Of a stretch of 43,480 nt of DNA, positions 14,560-23,434 are shown piece by piece. The stretch's first letter is position 1; the number at the start of each line of letters is the position of its first letter. The translations under genes and the position numbers were made by a program. Origin of the DNA: Bacteroidales bacterium (lineage in GTDB: Bacteria > Bacteroidota > Bacteroidia > Bacteroidales > WCHB1-69); the NCBI GenBank assembly GCA_024400815.1, contig JAKSMD010000007.1, forward strand, positions 1-43,480, written 5' to 3'. The notes below the pieces were generated by a model that saw only the letters and a program-made list of their open reading frames with translations, had not been told where the DNA came from and searched no databases.

Positions 14560-15390
14560 ATGTTGATTGTTAAAACTGTAAAAGAACTCAAACAAACTGC
14601 TGTTGAGGTAAAAGCAAAAGGCTTGAAAGTGGGTATGGTCCCAACGATGGGCGCTTTGCATGAAGGTCACTTGTCCTTGATAAAAAAAGCAAGACAGGAA
14701 AATGATGTGGTTTTCGTTTCCATTTTTGTGAATCCTGTTCAATTTAATAATCCAGACGATTTAAAGAAGTATCCGCGCACCCTTGATGAGGATGTTGCTT
14801 TTATTGGAGACTACGCAGATTATGTGTTTGCTCCTTCTGTAGAAGAGGTGTTTCCGACCCAACCATCAGAGCAATATCACTATGGCAAAGTGGAGATGGT
14901 GATGGAAGGCGCTTCTCGTCCAGGTCACTTCAATGGCGTTGGTGTGATTGTCCGCCGTTTGCTTGATTGGGTGCAACCCGACAAGGCCTATTTTGGGGAA
15001 AAAGATTATCAACAGATTGCCGTTATTCGAGAATTGGTGCGCCAATGCAATATCCAATCTGAAATCGTCCCATGTCCGATTGTTCGTGAACTGAATGGTT
15101 TGGCCATGAGTTCCCGCAATCGCTTGCTTACACCCCATCAATTTGAAACCGCCGCTCAAATTCATCGTATTTTGGAGGAATCCAAATCTCAAAAAGATGT
15201 GCCAGAAATCAAGGCCTTTGTAGAATCTGAAATTGCAAAGATTCCGGAATTCAAGTTGGATTACTTTGAAATCGCGGAAGATGCTACTTTGCAGACGGTT
15301 CACTCCCTGGCAGAGGCCGATGGCGTCATGGGCTTTATCACCGTTTATGTGGGTGAAGTTCGCCTGATTGATAACATTCGATATAAATAG
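14560..15390 (+). CDS. panC: Pantothenate synthetase
   Basis: A 276-residue cytoplasmic enzyme that joins pantoate and beta-alanine using ATP, the last step of pantothenate synthesis. The family signatures are all present: MVPTMGALHEGHLSLIKKAR (about residues 27-46), which holds the HxGH nucleotide motif, SIFVNPVQFNNPDDL, YPRTLDEDV, SRPGHFNGVGVIVRRL, PDKAYFGEKDYQQ, and the KMSKS-like MSSRN. The length is normal for the family. It follows the thioredoxin-fold gene by 9 bases and precedes panD by 37 bases, so both enzymes of the beta-alanine branch are made together. No promoter box was seen immediately before it. Confidence 0.97.
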   Translation: MLIVKTVKELKQTAVEVKAKGLKVGMVPTMGALHEGHLSLIKKARQENDVVFVSIFVNPVQFNNPDDLKKYPRTLDEDVAFIGDYADYVFAPSVEEVFPTQPSEQYHYGKVEMVMEGASRPGHFNGVGVIVRRLLDWVQPDKAYFGEKDYQQIAVIRELVRQCNIQSEIVPCPIVRELNGLAMSSRNRLLTPHQFETAAQIHRILEESKSQKDVPEIKAFVESEIAKIPEFKLDYFEIAEDATLQTVHSLAEADGVMGFITVYVGEVRLIDNIRYK

Positions 15391-15427
15391 TATTTGTTAA
15401 CGATAGAATCAAACTACCAAATAGAAA

Positions 15428-15775
15428 ATGACGATAGAACTCTTAAAGTCTAAAATACACAGAGTTACTGTAACGGAAGCCAATTTGAATTATGTCGGCA
15501 GCATCACCATTGATGAAACTTTGATGGAAGCGGCTCATTTGATTGAAAACGAGAAAGTTCAAGTGCTCGATGCCAACAATGGCGAGCGTTTTGAGACTTA
15601 TGTCATTAAAGGTGCAAAGGATTCAGGCGTGATTTGCTTGAACGGTCCTGCCGCCCGCAAGGTGTGCGTCGGCGATGTTGTGGTTATCATATCTTATTGC
15701 GCTATGGATTTTGAAGAAGCCAAACATTTCAAACCGTGGATTTTGTTCCCGGATAAAGACAACAAAATTAAATAA
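15428..15775 (+). CDS. panD: Aspartate 1-decarboxylase, pyruvoyl-dependent
   Basis: A 115-residue precursor that makes beta-alanine from aspartate for pantothenate synthesis. PanD cuts itself between Gly24 and Ser25, turning the serine into the pyruvoyl cofactor; the site reads NYVGSITID here. The downstream family motifs are present: [19 protein letters not shown] and [19 protein letters not shown], then IISYCAMD. Length is close to the usual 115-127 residues. Activation in many bacteria needs the acetyltransferase-like PanZ, which is limited to enterobacteria, so self-cleavage is expected here. Its beta-alanine feeds the PanC enzyme encoded just upstream. A short hairpin-like AGAAG/CTTCT pair follows the stop but has no T run. 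Confidence 0.96.
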   Translation: MTIELLKSKIHRVTVTEANLNYVGSITIDETLMEAAHLIENEKVQVLDANNGERFETYVIKGAKDSGVICLNGPAARKVCVGDVVVIISYCAMDFEEAKHFKPWILFPDKDNKIK

Positions 15776-15834
15776 AGAAGTTACTCCTTCTTATACTCAT
15801 AATCATAAACCATAACCCAGAAACCGATTTAACT

Positions 15835-16593
15835 ATGTACAAACTGATACTTATACGACACGGACAAAGTGAATGGAACCTCTCTAACCAGTTTACGGGT
15901 TGGACAGATGTGGATTTGACTCCGCAAGGGGTAGAAGAAGCTAAGCAAGCCGGCAGAATTTTAAGAGATTCTGATTTGGACATTCGCTATACTTACACCT
16001 CTTTCTTGAAAAGAGCAATTAAGACGCTGAATTATGTTTTGGAAGAAATGGACCGCATGTGGCTGCCAGTAGAAAAAACTTGGCGTTTGAATGAAAAGCA
16101 TTACGGTATGCTCCAAGGCCAAAACAAAGCCCAAGCTGTTCAAGACTACGGTGAAGAAAATGTTACGCTTTGGCGTCGTAGCTATGATGTTGCTCCGGCT
16201 CCTATTCCTGATGATGATCCTCGCCACCCTAAATATGATATTCGCTATCAGGATATCAAGTACAAGGCCGCTCGTCCAGGCACCGAATCATTGGCAGATG
16301 CTACTCGTCGTATTATCCCTTTGTGGAATGTCAGCATTGTCGAAAGTCTTCGTCAATATAAGCAAGTCCTGGTGGTGGCTCACGGCAATAGTATTCGCGG
16401 AATCATCAAGTTCATGAAGAACATGTCCAATGAGGAGATTGTAAAACTCAACATCCCTACTGGCGTGCCTTATTTGATGGAATTGGATGATGAAATGCAA
16501 GTTATCAGCGACCGTTATATCGGTCTTTCGGAAGAGGAACTCCGCGCTAAGCAAGAAAGTGTTGCCAACCAAACCAAACAGTTGGCCCACTAA
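15835..16593 (+). CDS. gpmA: 2,3-bisphosphoglycerate-dependent phosphoglycerate mutase
   Basis: A 252-residue glycolytic enzyme that interconverts 3- and 2-phosphoglycerate. The catalytic histidine is His9 in LIRHGQSEWN, followed by FTGWTDVDLTPQG, the KHYGMLQG segment containing the catalytic Glu region, and the second histidine motif VVAHGNSIRGIIK. Length is in line with the cofactor-dependent form (about 230-250). It lies 59 bases after panD on the same strand; no TAnnTTTG box was found in the gap, so it may be read through from the pan genes, although a functional link is not obvious. A terminator follows directly, separating it from the convergent permease gene. Confidence 0.96.
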   Translation: MYKLILIRHGQSEWNLSNQFTGWTDVDLTPQGVEEAKQAGRILRDSDLDIRYTYTSFLKRAIKTLNYVLEEMDRMWLPVEKTWRLNEKHYGMLQGQNKAQAVQDYGEENVTLWRRSYDVAPAPIPDDDPRHPKYDIRYQDIKYKAARPGTESLADATRRIIPLWNVSIVESLRQYKQVLVVAHGNSIRGIIKFMKNMSNEEIVKLNIPTGVPYLMELDDEMQVISDRYIGLSEEELRAKQESVANQTKQLAH

Positions 16594-16617
16594 TTGACGC
16601 ATTGGATTCTACCTATC

Positions 16618-16656
16618 ACGCCGCATTGTCAAATGGATGATGCGGCGTTTTTTTTT
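16618..16656 (+). terminator. Intrinsic terminator after gpmA
   Basis: A nine-bp stem ACGCCGCAT (16618-16626) with ATGCGGCGT (16640-16648), a 13-base loop, and a run of nine T. It closes the plus-strand transcript facing the minus-strand permease gene. Confidence 0.85.
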
Positions 16657-16670
16657 CAACAGCCACCGTC

Positions 16671-17771
16671 TTATTCCTCCGCAGGCAGTTGCTCGTCATT
16701 GGAGAAGTAGGCGCCGAAGAACTCTTTCACGACCGTACGGATGAGAGTGTAGGCGGGAACAGCGAAAATCATCGCCAATACGCCGCCAATATGGCCTGCC
16801 ATTAAAATGACAATGAAGATTTCCAGTGGATGCGTATGGGTGCGCTTGCCGTAAATAGTCGGCTGGAGAACGAAGTCATCCACCATTTTCGTGACGCAGA
16901 AGATGGCAATTACTTTGATCATCGTGGACATAAGAACGCTGGCGGCAGGACTTGCCGGAATTAAAGACACTAAGGAGATGACAATGCCGGCAATGCAGGC
17001 CAGAATAGGACCAACAAATGGGATGATGTTTAGTAATCCGCCGATGAGGCCGATTAAGAAAGCATCTGGAATGCCGAGGATGAGGCAGAGTATAAATTCA
17101 ATCAGTCCAACGCATATCATATCCACAAAAACCCCGATGAAGTAGGAGGAAAGCTGCTTTCCAGTGGTGTTCAAAATGTTGGAGAAATTGTTTCGATAGC
17201 GTATGGGAATCCACTCGCGTATCATGCGGAAAAAGATGCCGTGGTCTTTGAGGGAAAAGAAGGTCATGAACAACACTGAGAAAGTGCCGATGAAGGCCCC
17301 ACTGACAATGCTGAAGGTGTTGTCCACTAATTTGGACATGCTGAACTTGCTCATCTCTTCTGCCAATTGACTGGTGATGAGGTTTGAGAAGTGCTCATTG
17401 TCGTTTAAGAAGCCGAATTTCCGTAGGGTGGGGTCGAGTTTGTTCAACCACGATTCGAATTCATTGCCGATAGAGGTAGTGTCTATATTGGTAAGGGCAG
17501 ATAACTCATTTATCGCAACAGGAATAAGGAAGAATCCAATGAGAAATACGACCGTTAGAATGACCAAGATGGTGATGACTGCGGCCAAAGATGTGGGGAA
17601 TTGCCAGTTTTTGATTTTGATGCGGCTCAATAGGTTCATGAGCGGTTTCCCCAGAAAGGAAAGGGCGAGAGCAATCAGCATATAAACTAAAATGTCCCAA
17701 AAATACCAGCCTAAAAAGACTAGTATGCCCAAAATCAATATGATGGTGATGAAATTCTTAGTGCTGCTCAT
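16671..17771 (-). CDS. AI-2E-family membrane permease
   Basis: A 366-residue inner-membrane protein of the AI-2E transporter (PerM/TqsA-like) family. Two N-terminal hydrophobic segments (about 7-45) are followed by another around 60-85, a long soluble loop (about 90-150) and then four to five further membrane spans, giving the usual eight. The C-terminal half contains the conserved pattern LIGLIGGLLNIIPFVGPILA, followed by a span and then VDDFVLQPTIYGKRTHTHPL. Members have been linked to autoinducer-2 export, ion or organic-osmolyte transport; the substrate here is unknown. Its start overlaps the end of tamB by 14 bases, so the two genes are cotranscribed. It converges with gpmA. Confidence 0.92.
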   Translation of the reverse strand: MSSTKNFITIILILGILVFLGWYFWDILVYMLIALALSFLGKPLMNLLSRIKIKNWQFPTSLAAVITILVILTVVFLIGFFLIPVAINELSALTNIDTTSIGNEFESWLNKLDPTLRKFGFLNDNEHFSNLITSQLAEEMSKFSMSKLVDNTFSIVSGAFIGTFSVLFMTFFSLKDHGIFFRMIREWIPIRYRNNFSNILNTTGKQLSSYFIGVFVDMICVGLIEFILCLILGIPDAFLIGLIGGLLNIIPFVGPILACIAGIVISLVSLIPASPAASVLMSTMIKVIAIFCVTKMVDDFVLQPTIYGKRTHTHPLEIFIVILMAGHIGGVLAMIFAVPAYTLIRTVVKEFFGAYFSNDEQLPAEE

Positions 17772-20700
17772 CTTTCTTGTTTTTTCTTTGTTTTGGGTTT
17801 GATTTGTTCTTGCGGCGCGGCGTTGAATTGAAATCTTGTTTGAAAGCTACAGCAACACCCGCAGTATAATTGATTTGCGCGTCGTAGATGTAGTTTTCAT
17901 CTCGTTCGCCCACATAGGTGTAGGCCTTCAACTTCCATGTGCCAGCTTTGTTGATGTTGTACTCAACGCTGAAGTCGCCGTACATGTTGTTGAAACCTTG
18001 CGTGTTCTTGTCGTCATAGTACCCGATGCTCGTCTCCAAGGTGACTCGGTCTTTCAGTAGGTTTGCGCCTGCCTTAACCCCATATTCCGCAGAACTGGTT
18101 TCTGTGGCTTGGTTGTAGGTGATGCCGAAAGAACCGTTCTTGTTGGAAATCATATTGCTGAGCATGTTGTTGACGATATTGCTGAACAAGTTGAGTCCGG
18201 GCAAACCGCTGCCCGCACGGTCTGAGGAGAACATGTCGTTGGGCATAAAGTTGTTGGTGACCATAAAGTACACAAACTGCTTGGTGATATTTTCAACATT
18301 TCCTGTGTCGATAGAGGTGTAGAAAAGGTTGCGTACTTCATTGCTGCTGTTGGGCAGTTCAAAACTGAAGGTCGGGTCAATGTGCTGCATGAGCGGTCCA
18401 TTCAAATGCAGGTATGCATTGACATTGACGCCGTTGCCGGAAAGGTATTCTTGGGGGACAATGTTGCTCAGGGAGGTTTTAGAACTCTTGTATGCGCTGG
18501 CATTGACAGTCATGTTCTCCAGCGGACCGTCAAATAAGATGGAACCGCCAGGCACCAATGTGAATTTGGAATTCACAACATTGTAAAGTGCTAGTCTGAA
18601 ATCGCCAGAATGTAGCAGGAGGGAACCATACAGGTTTAGGTTGTCGTTGTCATTATAGGTTAGCTGGAACTTGCCGTCAGCCCGGGCATTCATGGTGCCG
18701 CCGATAGATTCCAGCAATAATACTACATCCGCCTCATTGGTGACATTGAATGTGAAGTCGTAACTGAGCGAAGTCTTTTCCTCGTTTTTTGCACTTATGA
18801 CAGAGATTTCATTGCTGTTTTGGTCGGTCTCTTTGGGCTTGAAGTGGATGATGTTAGATTGCGACGCGGAGTTTGCGGAACTGACTTGGAGGTATATTTT
18901 GGTGCCTTCCAAGGTGGTAAGGTTCGGGCCCGTAAAGGAGATGTTGTTGCCTTCGCCTTCGATATAGACATCGCCGGCCGCATAGCCGATGCCGTAGAAT
19001 ACGGAAGTGGGCGTTTTGGGTGTGTTGAGCACCATGACTCGGTCTGTGGTGATCTTGAGACCGATTTTCATATCTTTGAACATCTTGTGTCGCACGGAGC
19101 CGTTCATGTATGCGGTGTTTCCGTCGTTGTCTTTAATCAGCATGTTGTCAAAGAAGATGCCTTGGGAGTTGAATCGTATGTCTTGATTTTGAACGATATA
19201 ACTCATGCCCAATGGGGCGATGCCGATGTTGATATCGTCGGCATGTACGGTGCCGTCAAAGTAGGACGAATCAGGCGTTGCGTAGAAATTGAGCTTGCCC
19301 GATGCCTTTCCGTCGAAATGGTCGCTGAATCCGGACAAGAATGGTTCCAAAAATCCGGCGTTCAAATCGTCGAAAGTCGTGTGGACCGTGAATTTCTTTT
19401 GATCATAATTGCCATTGACTTTGGCCACGATGTTGTCTTCTTTTTGAAAATCGCGGATGTTGTAGTTGTTCAGGATATTCGAATTGAATTTCTCTTTGCT
19501 TTCAAAAACGCCGCCATTGAAGGATACTTTGTTGGTGGTGTCGAGGACAGCAAAAAGGAATACATTGCCCAATCGCTCTTCGTTGCAAACAAATCTATTG
19601 GCCAGTGCTTTGCCAAAGAGGAACATCTTGCCGTTACGGCTGCTGATGTTGACATTTGCAGATAACTCTCCGCCAAAGTCTATCTTGGCTGTCAATGGGT
19701 TGAGCACAGATAAATCCACATCGTTGATTTTCACGGTCATCAACTCCGGATGTGTTTTGTTATAGGTGCCGTCAACTTGTATGGTGCTGGAACTATCCGA
19801 AATGCGGAGGTTGTTAACGGCTATTGCTCCTTTTTGAATGTGGATGTTGTTTTCGTTGTTGAATTCCCATTTGTTGTTGTTAAGGTAAATGCCAGAATTT
19901 CGAAGTCCTAAAACGATGTCTTTATGATTCGTGACATCAGCGTATCCAGAGAAGGTTGAACTATTGGCTTCACTGCCGTTGAAATCATTTAACCAATTCA
20001 AATTGTATAGGATGGTGTCGTTGGCCACTTGCGCTTGGGCATCGATGGACTTGAATGCCACTCTGGAATCCTTGAGGATTGCAATGGCCGAGTCGGATAC
20101 CAAGTGCAATCGCAGCGCTTGGTCGCCTTCGGTGTTGCCGTTGATGTTGAGTCTGTAAACGGCAACTTTGTCTCTCAAAACGAAGAATGGAATATTGGCC
20201 GTGATGATATTGTCTTTATTGTCGGAACTGACAGTCATGTCCAAGTTCGAATTGGGTGCCAAAATCAAATCTGGAAATAACAGCTGCATTACCGACCGCG
20301 TACGGTATGTGTTGAGGTGTACTTTGATGTAGCCAGATTCATCTTCTTCGGCTAGATCCAGTTTCGATTTTTTGGATTGCTTTCCTGCTGCGATTAGGGT
20401 AGGAAGGAAGTTGTGAGCGATGTTCTGCAAGGAGTCTTTGATGTCTTGAACATCGTAATTGGTTTCCAAAGAGGCATTGACTACATTGGAAGAGAAGATG
20501 AACTTGTGCGCTATGTCTGTATTGATGGTGGTAAGTCTGAATCGTTCGTTCTCCAAACTATCTTTGTCGTTGTAAATACGGATGTTGTCGCATCCTGCAT
20601 AACCGTTGACGTTGTTGAGGTTGTTGCCACGCAGCGCGACAGTCAAATTGTCGAACCCGAATTTCAGTTTAGGGTTGCTTTGGGCAGCATAGACGATTTT

Positions 20701-22389
20701 TTCAAAACCTTTGGCTGTGGCCGAATCCACTTTGGCAAGGGCGTTGGCAATGTCGCCTGCATCAAAGTGGTCCAATGAGATGGTGCTGCGCAGGTTCGGG
20801 AACTCATCGCGCATATCTAATTCTGCGCTGATGTCGCAGTCCAAGTGTTTGTCATTGGAAGTGAGCTCGCAGGTGTATAGCTTGTTTTGGTAGTCGGCTT
20901 CAATGTTGGTATTGCGTAGATTATAGCCGTACAGATAGATTCGGCTGATGTCGCCTGAAATATGTGCTTGCAGGGTTTTGAAGTTTTCTTTGTTCAAGGC
21001 AGCAGATTTCATATCGCCTTCAACCGCGAGAAATAGGTCGGTGGTGCCCAGCACTTTGTGGTTGTTTGTAAGGGATGCCAAATTGAAATTGGGTGAAGAT
21101 ACGGTGCCATCAATTTGCAATGCTCCATTGTCGATGAAGGTGGACAGGTCGGCCAAAACGGGGCCTAATGCGGTGTTGAAATCGAAAGATGCGTCAAATA
21201 CGGATGGCGAGCCCACAAAAGAACCTTTGATTTTGGTCTGTCCGAATTTGTTGATGGTCTTGTTGAGGCGGATGACTTTCCCATGAGGCAAATGGAATGC
21301 TGCTAATTCCGGAATGTTGACTTGACTGGAATCCAATTGAACATTGATATGCGCTTTGGAAAAATCTGTAATGTTTTCTAAAGCCAGGTCGCCATTGATC
21401 TGCGTGCCTAAGCCCCAGTGAGCGTAAAAGTCGATTAAGCGGAAGTCATTGACGGTGCCATCAAAACGACTGGCTTTGAGCATGAAGGTCTCGTCCATGC
21501 CTTTTAGTGCCGGCGCAAATCCAGCAACATCTTTCATGCATAACTGAGAAGGCCGAATTGTGGAGGTGATGCGTACGGAGTCAACAAAGTCTCCTAATTT
21601 TTTCCAATCGCTGTAAGCAAATTTGAGGTCCATGTCCATCTTGCTGTTCGGCGTTTTGAAATTCATTTTGTCGAAAATCAATGCTGTATCGCAAATGCTA
21701 AATTGGCCTTGACAGTCTGTCATAGAAAAACCGCCATACTGGTTAAATGCCAAATGCTTGAAATCAGTGGAAATGTTGACCAATTTGTTGGCGGAAACGA
21801 TGAATTTTTCAGATTTCCAGTCAATATCGGCTAATTCCAAATAGCCATAATCGATGTCAGGATGACCTTTGGTGTCAAATACGACTCGACAATTGTCGTT
21901 GATGAGTACGAAACGAGAGTCTGTTAAACGTAAGTTCCGTGCTGTCAGTAGGAAAGTGCCTTTTTTCTTTTTTTCCTTTTTGATGTTTTTAGCCCAAAGT
22001 GAGATGTTTGCATTCTCTTCTCCCGCATATTTTCGCAAGACCACATCTGCATGGTCCAAATCAAGATTGCCAAATTTTAGTTTCAAAGGCTTGATTGTGA
22101 ACGACAGCAGTCTGCCTTTGACCGTGCTCACCCGAATCATATCTTTGTGATGGGTGTCCTGAATGCAAACATCATGCGCTACTAGTTTCAAAGTCGGCGT
22201 GATATGCACATCCTTTATGGAAAGTTCGGTTCCCCATTTTTCGCTGATGGACTGCGTGATTTTGTTGACGGCATAGGTTTGAATGGCAGGCACAAAGAGT
22301 AATCCCACTACCGTCAAGTCGAGGAGTAGGAAACCGATCACAACCCAGAGGATTATCTTCCCGATTTTTTTACTACTTTTGCCGCTCAC
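17758..22389 (-). CDS. tamB: TamB-like inner-membrane/periplasmic lipid-transport protein
   Basis: A 1543-residue protein with one N-terminal membrane anchor (IILWVVIGFLLLDLTVVGLL, about 12-31) and a very long periplasmic part built of beta-strand repeats of the AsmA/TamB (DUF490) type. Such proteins form a hydrophobic groove spanning the periplasm and are thought to move phospholipid to the outer membrane or help the TamA/BAM machinery. The C-terminal region (around LASGDFRLAL-type and LSNIVPQEYLSGNGVNVNAY segments, ending with a beta-barrel-like VGERDENYIYDAQINYTAG) matches the conserved TamB tail. The start codon is GTG. It is divergent from tsaD with only 13 bases between start codons, so promoters must lie inside neighbouring coding sequence. 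Its stop overlaps the permease gene. Confidence 0.88.
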   Translation of the reverse strand: MSGKSSKKIGKIILWVVIGFLLLDLTVVGLLFVPAIQTYAVNKITQSISEKWGTELSIKDVHITPTLKLVAHDVCIQDTHHKDMIRVSTVKGRLLSFTIKPLKLKFGNLDLDHADVVLRKYAGEENANISLWAKNIKKEKKKKGTFLLTARNLRLTDSRFVLINDNCRVVFDTKGHPDIDYGYLELADIDWKSEKFIVSANKLVNISTDFKHLAFNQYGGFSMTDCQGQFSICDTALIFDKMNFKTPNSKMDMDLKFAYSDWKKLGDFVDSVRITSTIRPSQLCMKDVAGFAPALKGMDETFMLKASRFDGTVNDFRLIDFYAHWGLGTQINGDLALENITDFSKAHINVQLDSSQVNIPELAAFHLPHGKVIRLNKTINKFGQTKIKGSFVGSPSVFDASFDFNTALGPVLADLSTFIDNGALQIDGTVSSPNFNLASLTNNHKVLGTTDLFLAVEGDMKSAALNKENFKTLQAHISGDISRIYLYGYNLRNTNIEADYQNKLYTCELTSNDKHLDCDISAELDMRDEFPNLRSTISLDHFDAGDIANALAKVDSATAKGFEKIVYAAQSNPKLKFGFDNLTVALRGNNLNNVNGYAGCDNIRIYNDKDSLENERFRLTTINTDIAHKFIFSSNVVNASLETNYDVQDIKDSLQNIAHNFLPTLIAAGKQSKKSKLDLAEEDESGYIKVHLNTYRTRSVMQLLFPDLILAPNSNLDMTVSSDNKDNIITANIPFFVLRDKVAVYRLNINGNTEGDQALRLHLVSDSAIAILKDSRVAFKSIDAQAQVANDTILYNLNWLNDFNGSEANSSTFSGYADVTNHKDIVLGLRNSGIYLNNNKWEFNNENNIHIQKGAIAVNNLRISDSSSTIQVDGTYNKTHPELMTVKINDVDLSVLNPLTAKIDFGGELSANVNISSRNGKMFLFGKALANRFVCNEERLGNVFLFAVLDTTNKVSFNGGVFESKEKFNSNILNNYNIRDFQKEDNIVAKVNGNYDQKKFTVHTTFDDLNAGFLEPFLSGFSDHFDGKASGKLNFYATPDSSYFDGTVHADDINIGIAPLGMSYIVQNQDIRFNSQGIFFDNMLIKDNDGNTAYMNGSVRHKMFKDMKIGLKITTDRVMVLNTPKTPTSVFYGIGYAAGDVYIEGEGNNISFTGPNLTTLEGTKIYLQVSSANSASQSNIIHFKPKETDQNSNEISVISAKNEEKTSLSYDFTFNVTNEADVVLLLESIGGTMNARADGKFQLTYNDNDNLNLYGSLLLHSGDFRLALYNVVNSKFTLVPGGSILFDGPLENMTVNASAYKSSKTSLSNIVPQEYLSGNGVNVNAYLHLNGPLMQHIDPTFSFELPNSSNEVRNLFYTSIDTGNVENITKQFVYFMVTNNFMPNDMFSSDRAGSGLPGLNLFSNIVNNMLSNMISNKNGSFGITYNQATETSSAEYGVKAGANLLKDRVTLETSIGYYDDKNTQGFNNMYGDFSVEYNINKAGTWKLKAYTYVGERDENYIYDAQINYTAGVAVAFKQDFNSTPRRKNKSNPKQRKNKKDEQH

Positions 22390-22402
22390 AATTTTTTAGT
22401 CT

Positions 22403-23428
22403 ATGTCAGTTTACATTTTAGGCATCGAATCATCCTGTGATGATACATCTGCTGCGGTTATTGAAGATACGACAATCTTGTCGAATGTTATTGCTAGTCA
22501 TAAAGTTCACGCCGAATATGGCGGGGTAGTTCCAGAACTTGCTTCTCGTGCTCATCAGCAAAATATTATCCCAGTTATCGATACTGCATTAAAGCGTGCA
22601 AAAATACATAAAAATCAGTTGTCTGCGATAGCTTTTACAAATGGTCCGGGATTGCTCGGTTCTTTGCTTGTGGGAAGTTCTTTTGCCAAGGCTATGGCGT
22701 ATAGTTTGAATGTCCCGTTGATACAAGTCGACCACCTTCAAGCACATGTTTTGGCCAACTTTTTGCAAAAGCCAGAAGCACCGAAAGAAGTGCCTAATTT
22801 TCCGTTTATTTGTTTGACGGTTTCTGGCGGGCATACTCTTTTACTGCAAGTTAACGACTATTTTGATATGCAGCGATTGGGCGGGACGATTGATGATGCT
22901 GCCGGTGAGGCATTTGATAAGGCAGCTAAAATATTGGGACTTCCTTATCCGGGTGGTCCGGTTATTGACAAGTATGCCCAAAACGGCGATCCAAAAAAAT
23001 TCCAGTTTTCTATTGCCCATGTGCCTGGCTTGGACTACAGCTTCAGTGGCTTGAAAACATCCTTTCTCTATTTTGTGCGCGATCATTTGAAGGAAAATCC
23101 GAACTTTATTGAAGAAAACATCCACGATTTGTGCGCTTCTATCCAATATGCCATTGTGAAATCCCTTACAGATAAACTCATTAAGGCACTGAAGACTTCA
23201 CCTTGCAAAGATTTGGTCTTGGCTGGTGGTGTCTCTGCCAATTCGGGTTTGCGCAATGCGGCTATAGATGTGGCACGCCGCTATCATCGCAACATCTTCC
23301 TGCCAACGTTGGATTTGACTACGGACAATGCTGCTATGATTGCGGTATGCGGATATTTTAAATACCAGAAGAAAGAATTTGTGAATATAGATACGGTTCC
23401 GTATAGTAGTGAAAGACAAAAAGCCTAA
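22403..23428 (+). CDS. tsaD: tRNA N6-adenosine threonylcarbamoyltransferase
   Basis: A 341-residue enzyme that transfers the threonylcarbamoyl group to A37 of tRNAs reading ANN codons, working with TsaB, TsaE and TsaC. The N-terminal signature GIESSCDDTSAAV and VVPELASRAHQQN are followed by the metal-binding pair His111 and His115 (VDHLQAHVLAN). The nucleotide-binding segment GPGLLGSLLVG and the later FSGLKTSFL and GGVSANSGLR are also present. The length is typical. Only 13 bases separate its start from that of tamB on the other strand. It ends 6 bases from the end of the convergent RNase R gene with no hairpin between them. Confidence 0.96.
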   Translation: MSVYILGIESSCDDTSAAVIEDTTILSNVIASHKVHAEYGGVVPELASRAHQQNIIPVIDTALKRAKIHKNQLSAIAFTNGPGLLGSLLVGSSFAKAMAYSLNVPLIQVDHLQAHVLANFLQKPEAPKEVPNFPFICLTVSGGHTLLLQVNDYFDMQRLGGTIDDAAGEAFDKAAKILGLPYPGGPVIDKYAQNGDPKKFQFSIAHVPGLDYSFSGLKTSFLYFVRDHLKENPNFIEENIHDLCASIQYAIVKSLTDKLIKALKTSPCKDLVLAGGVSANSGLRNAAIDVARRYHRNIFLPTLDLTTDNAAMIAVCGYFKYQKKEFVNIDTVPYSSERQKA

Positions 23429-23434
23429 CACGCT

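Noticed and set aside
12244..16593. Single long operon from the PHP gene to gpmA
   Set aside because: A promoter box at 13936-13943 separates the ATPase gene from the thioredoxin-like gene, and the functions differ.
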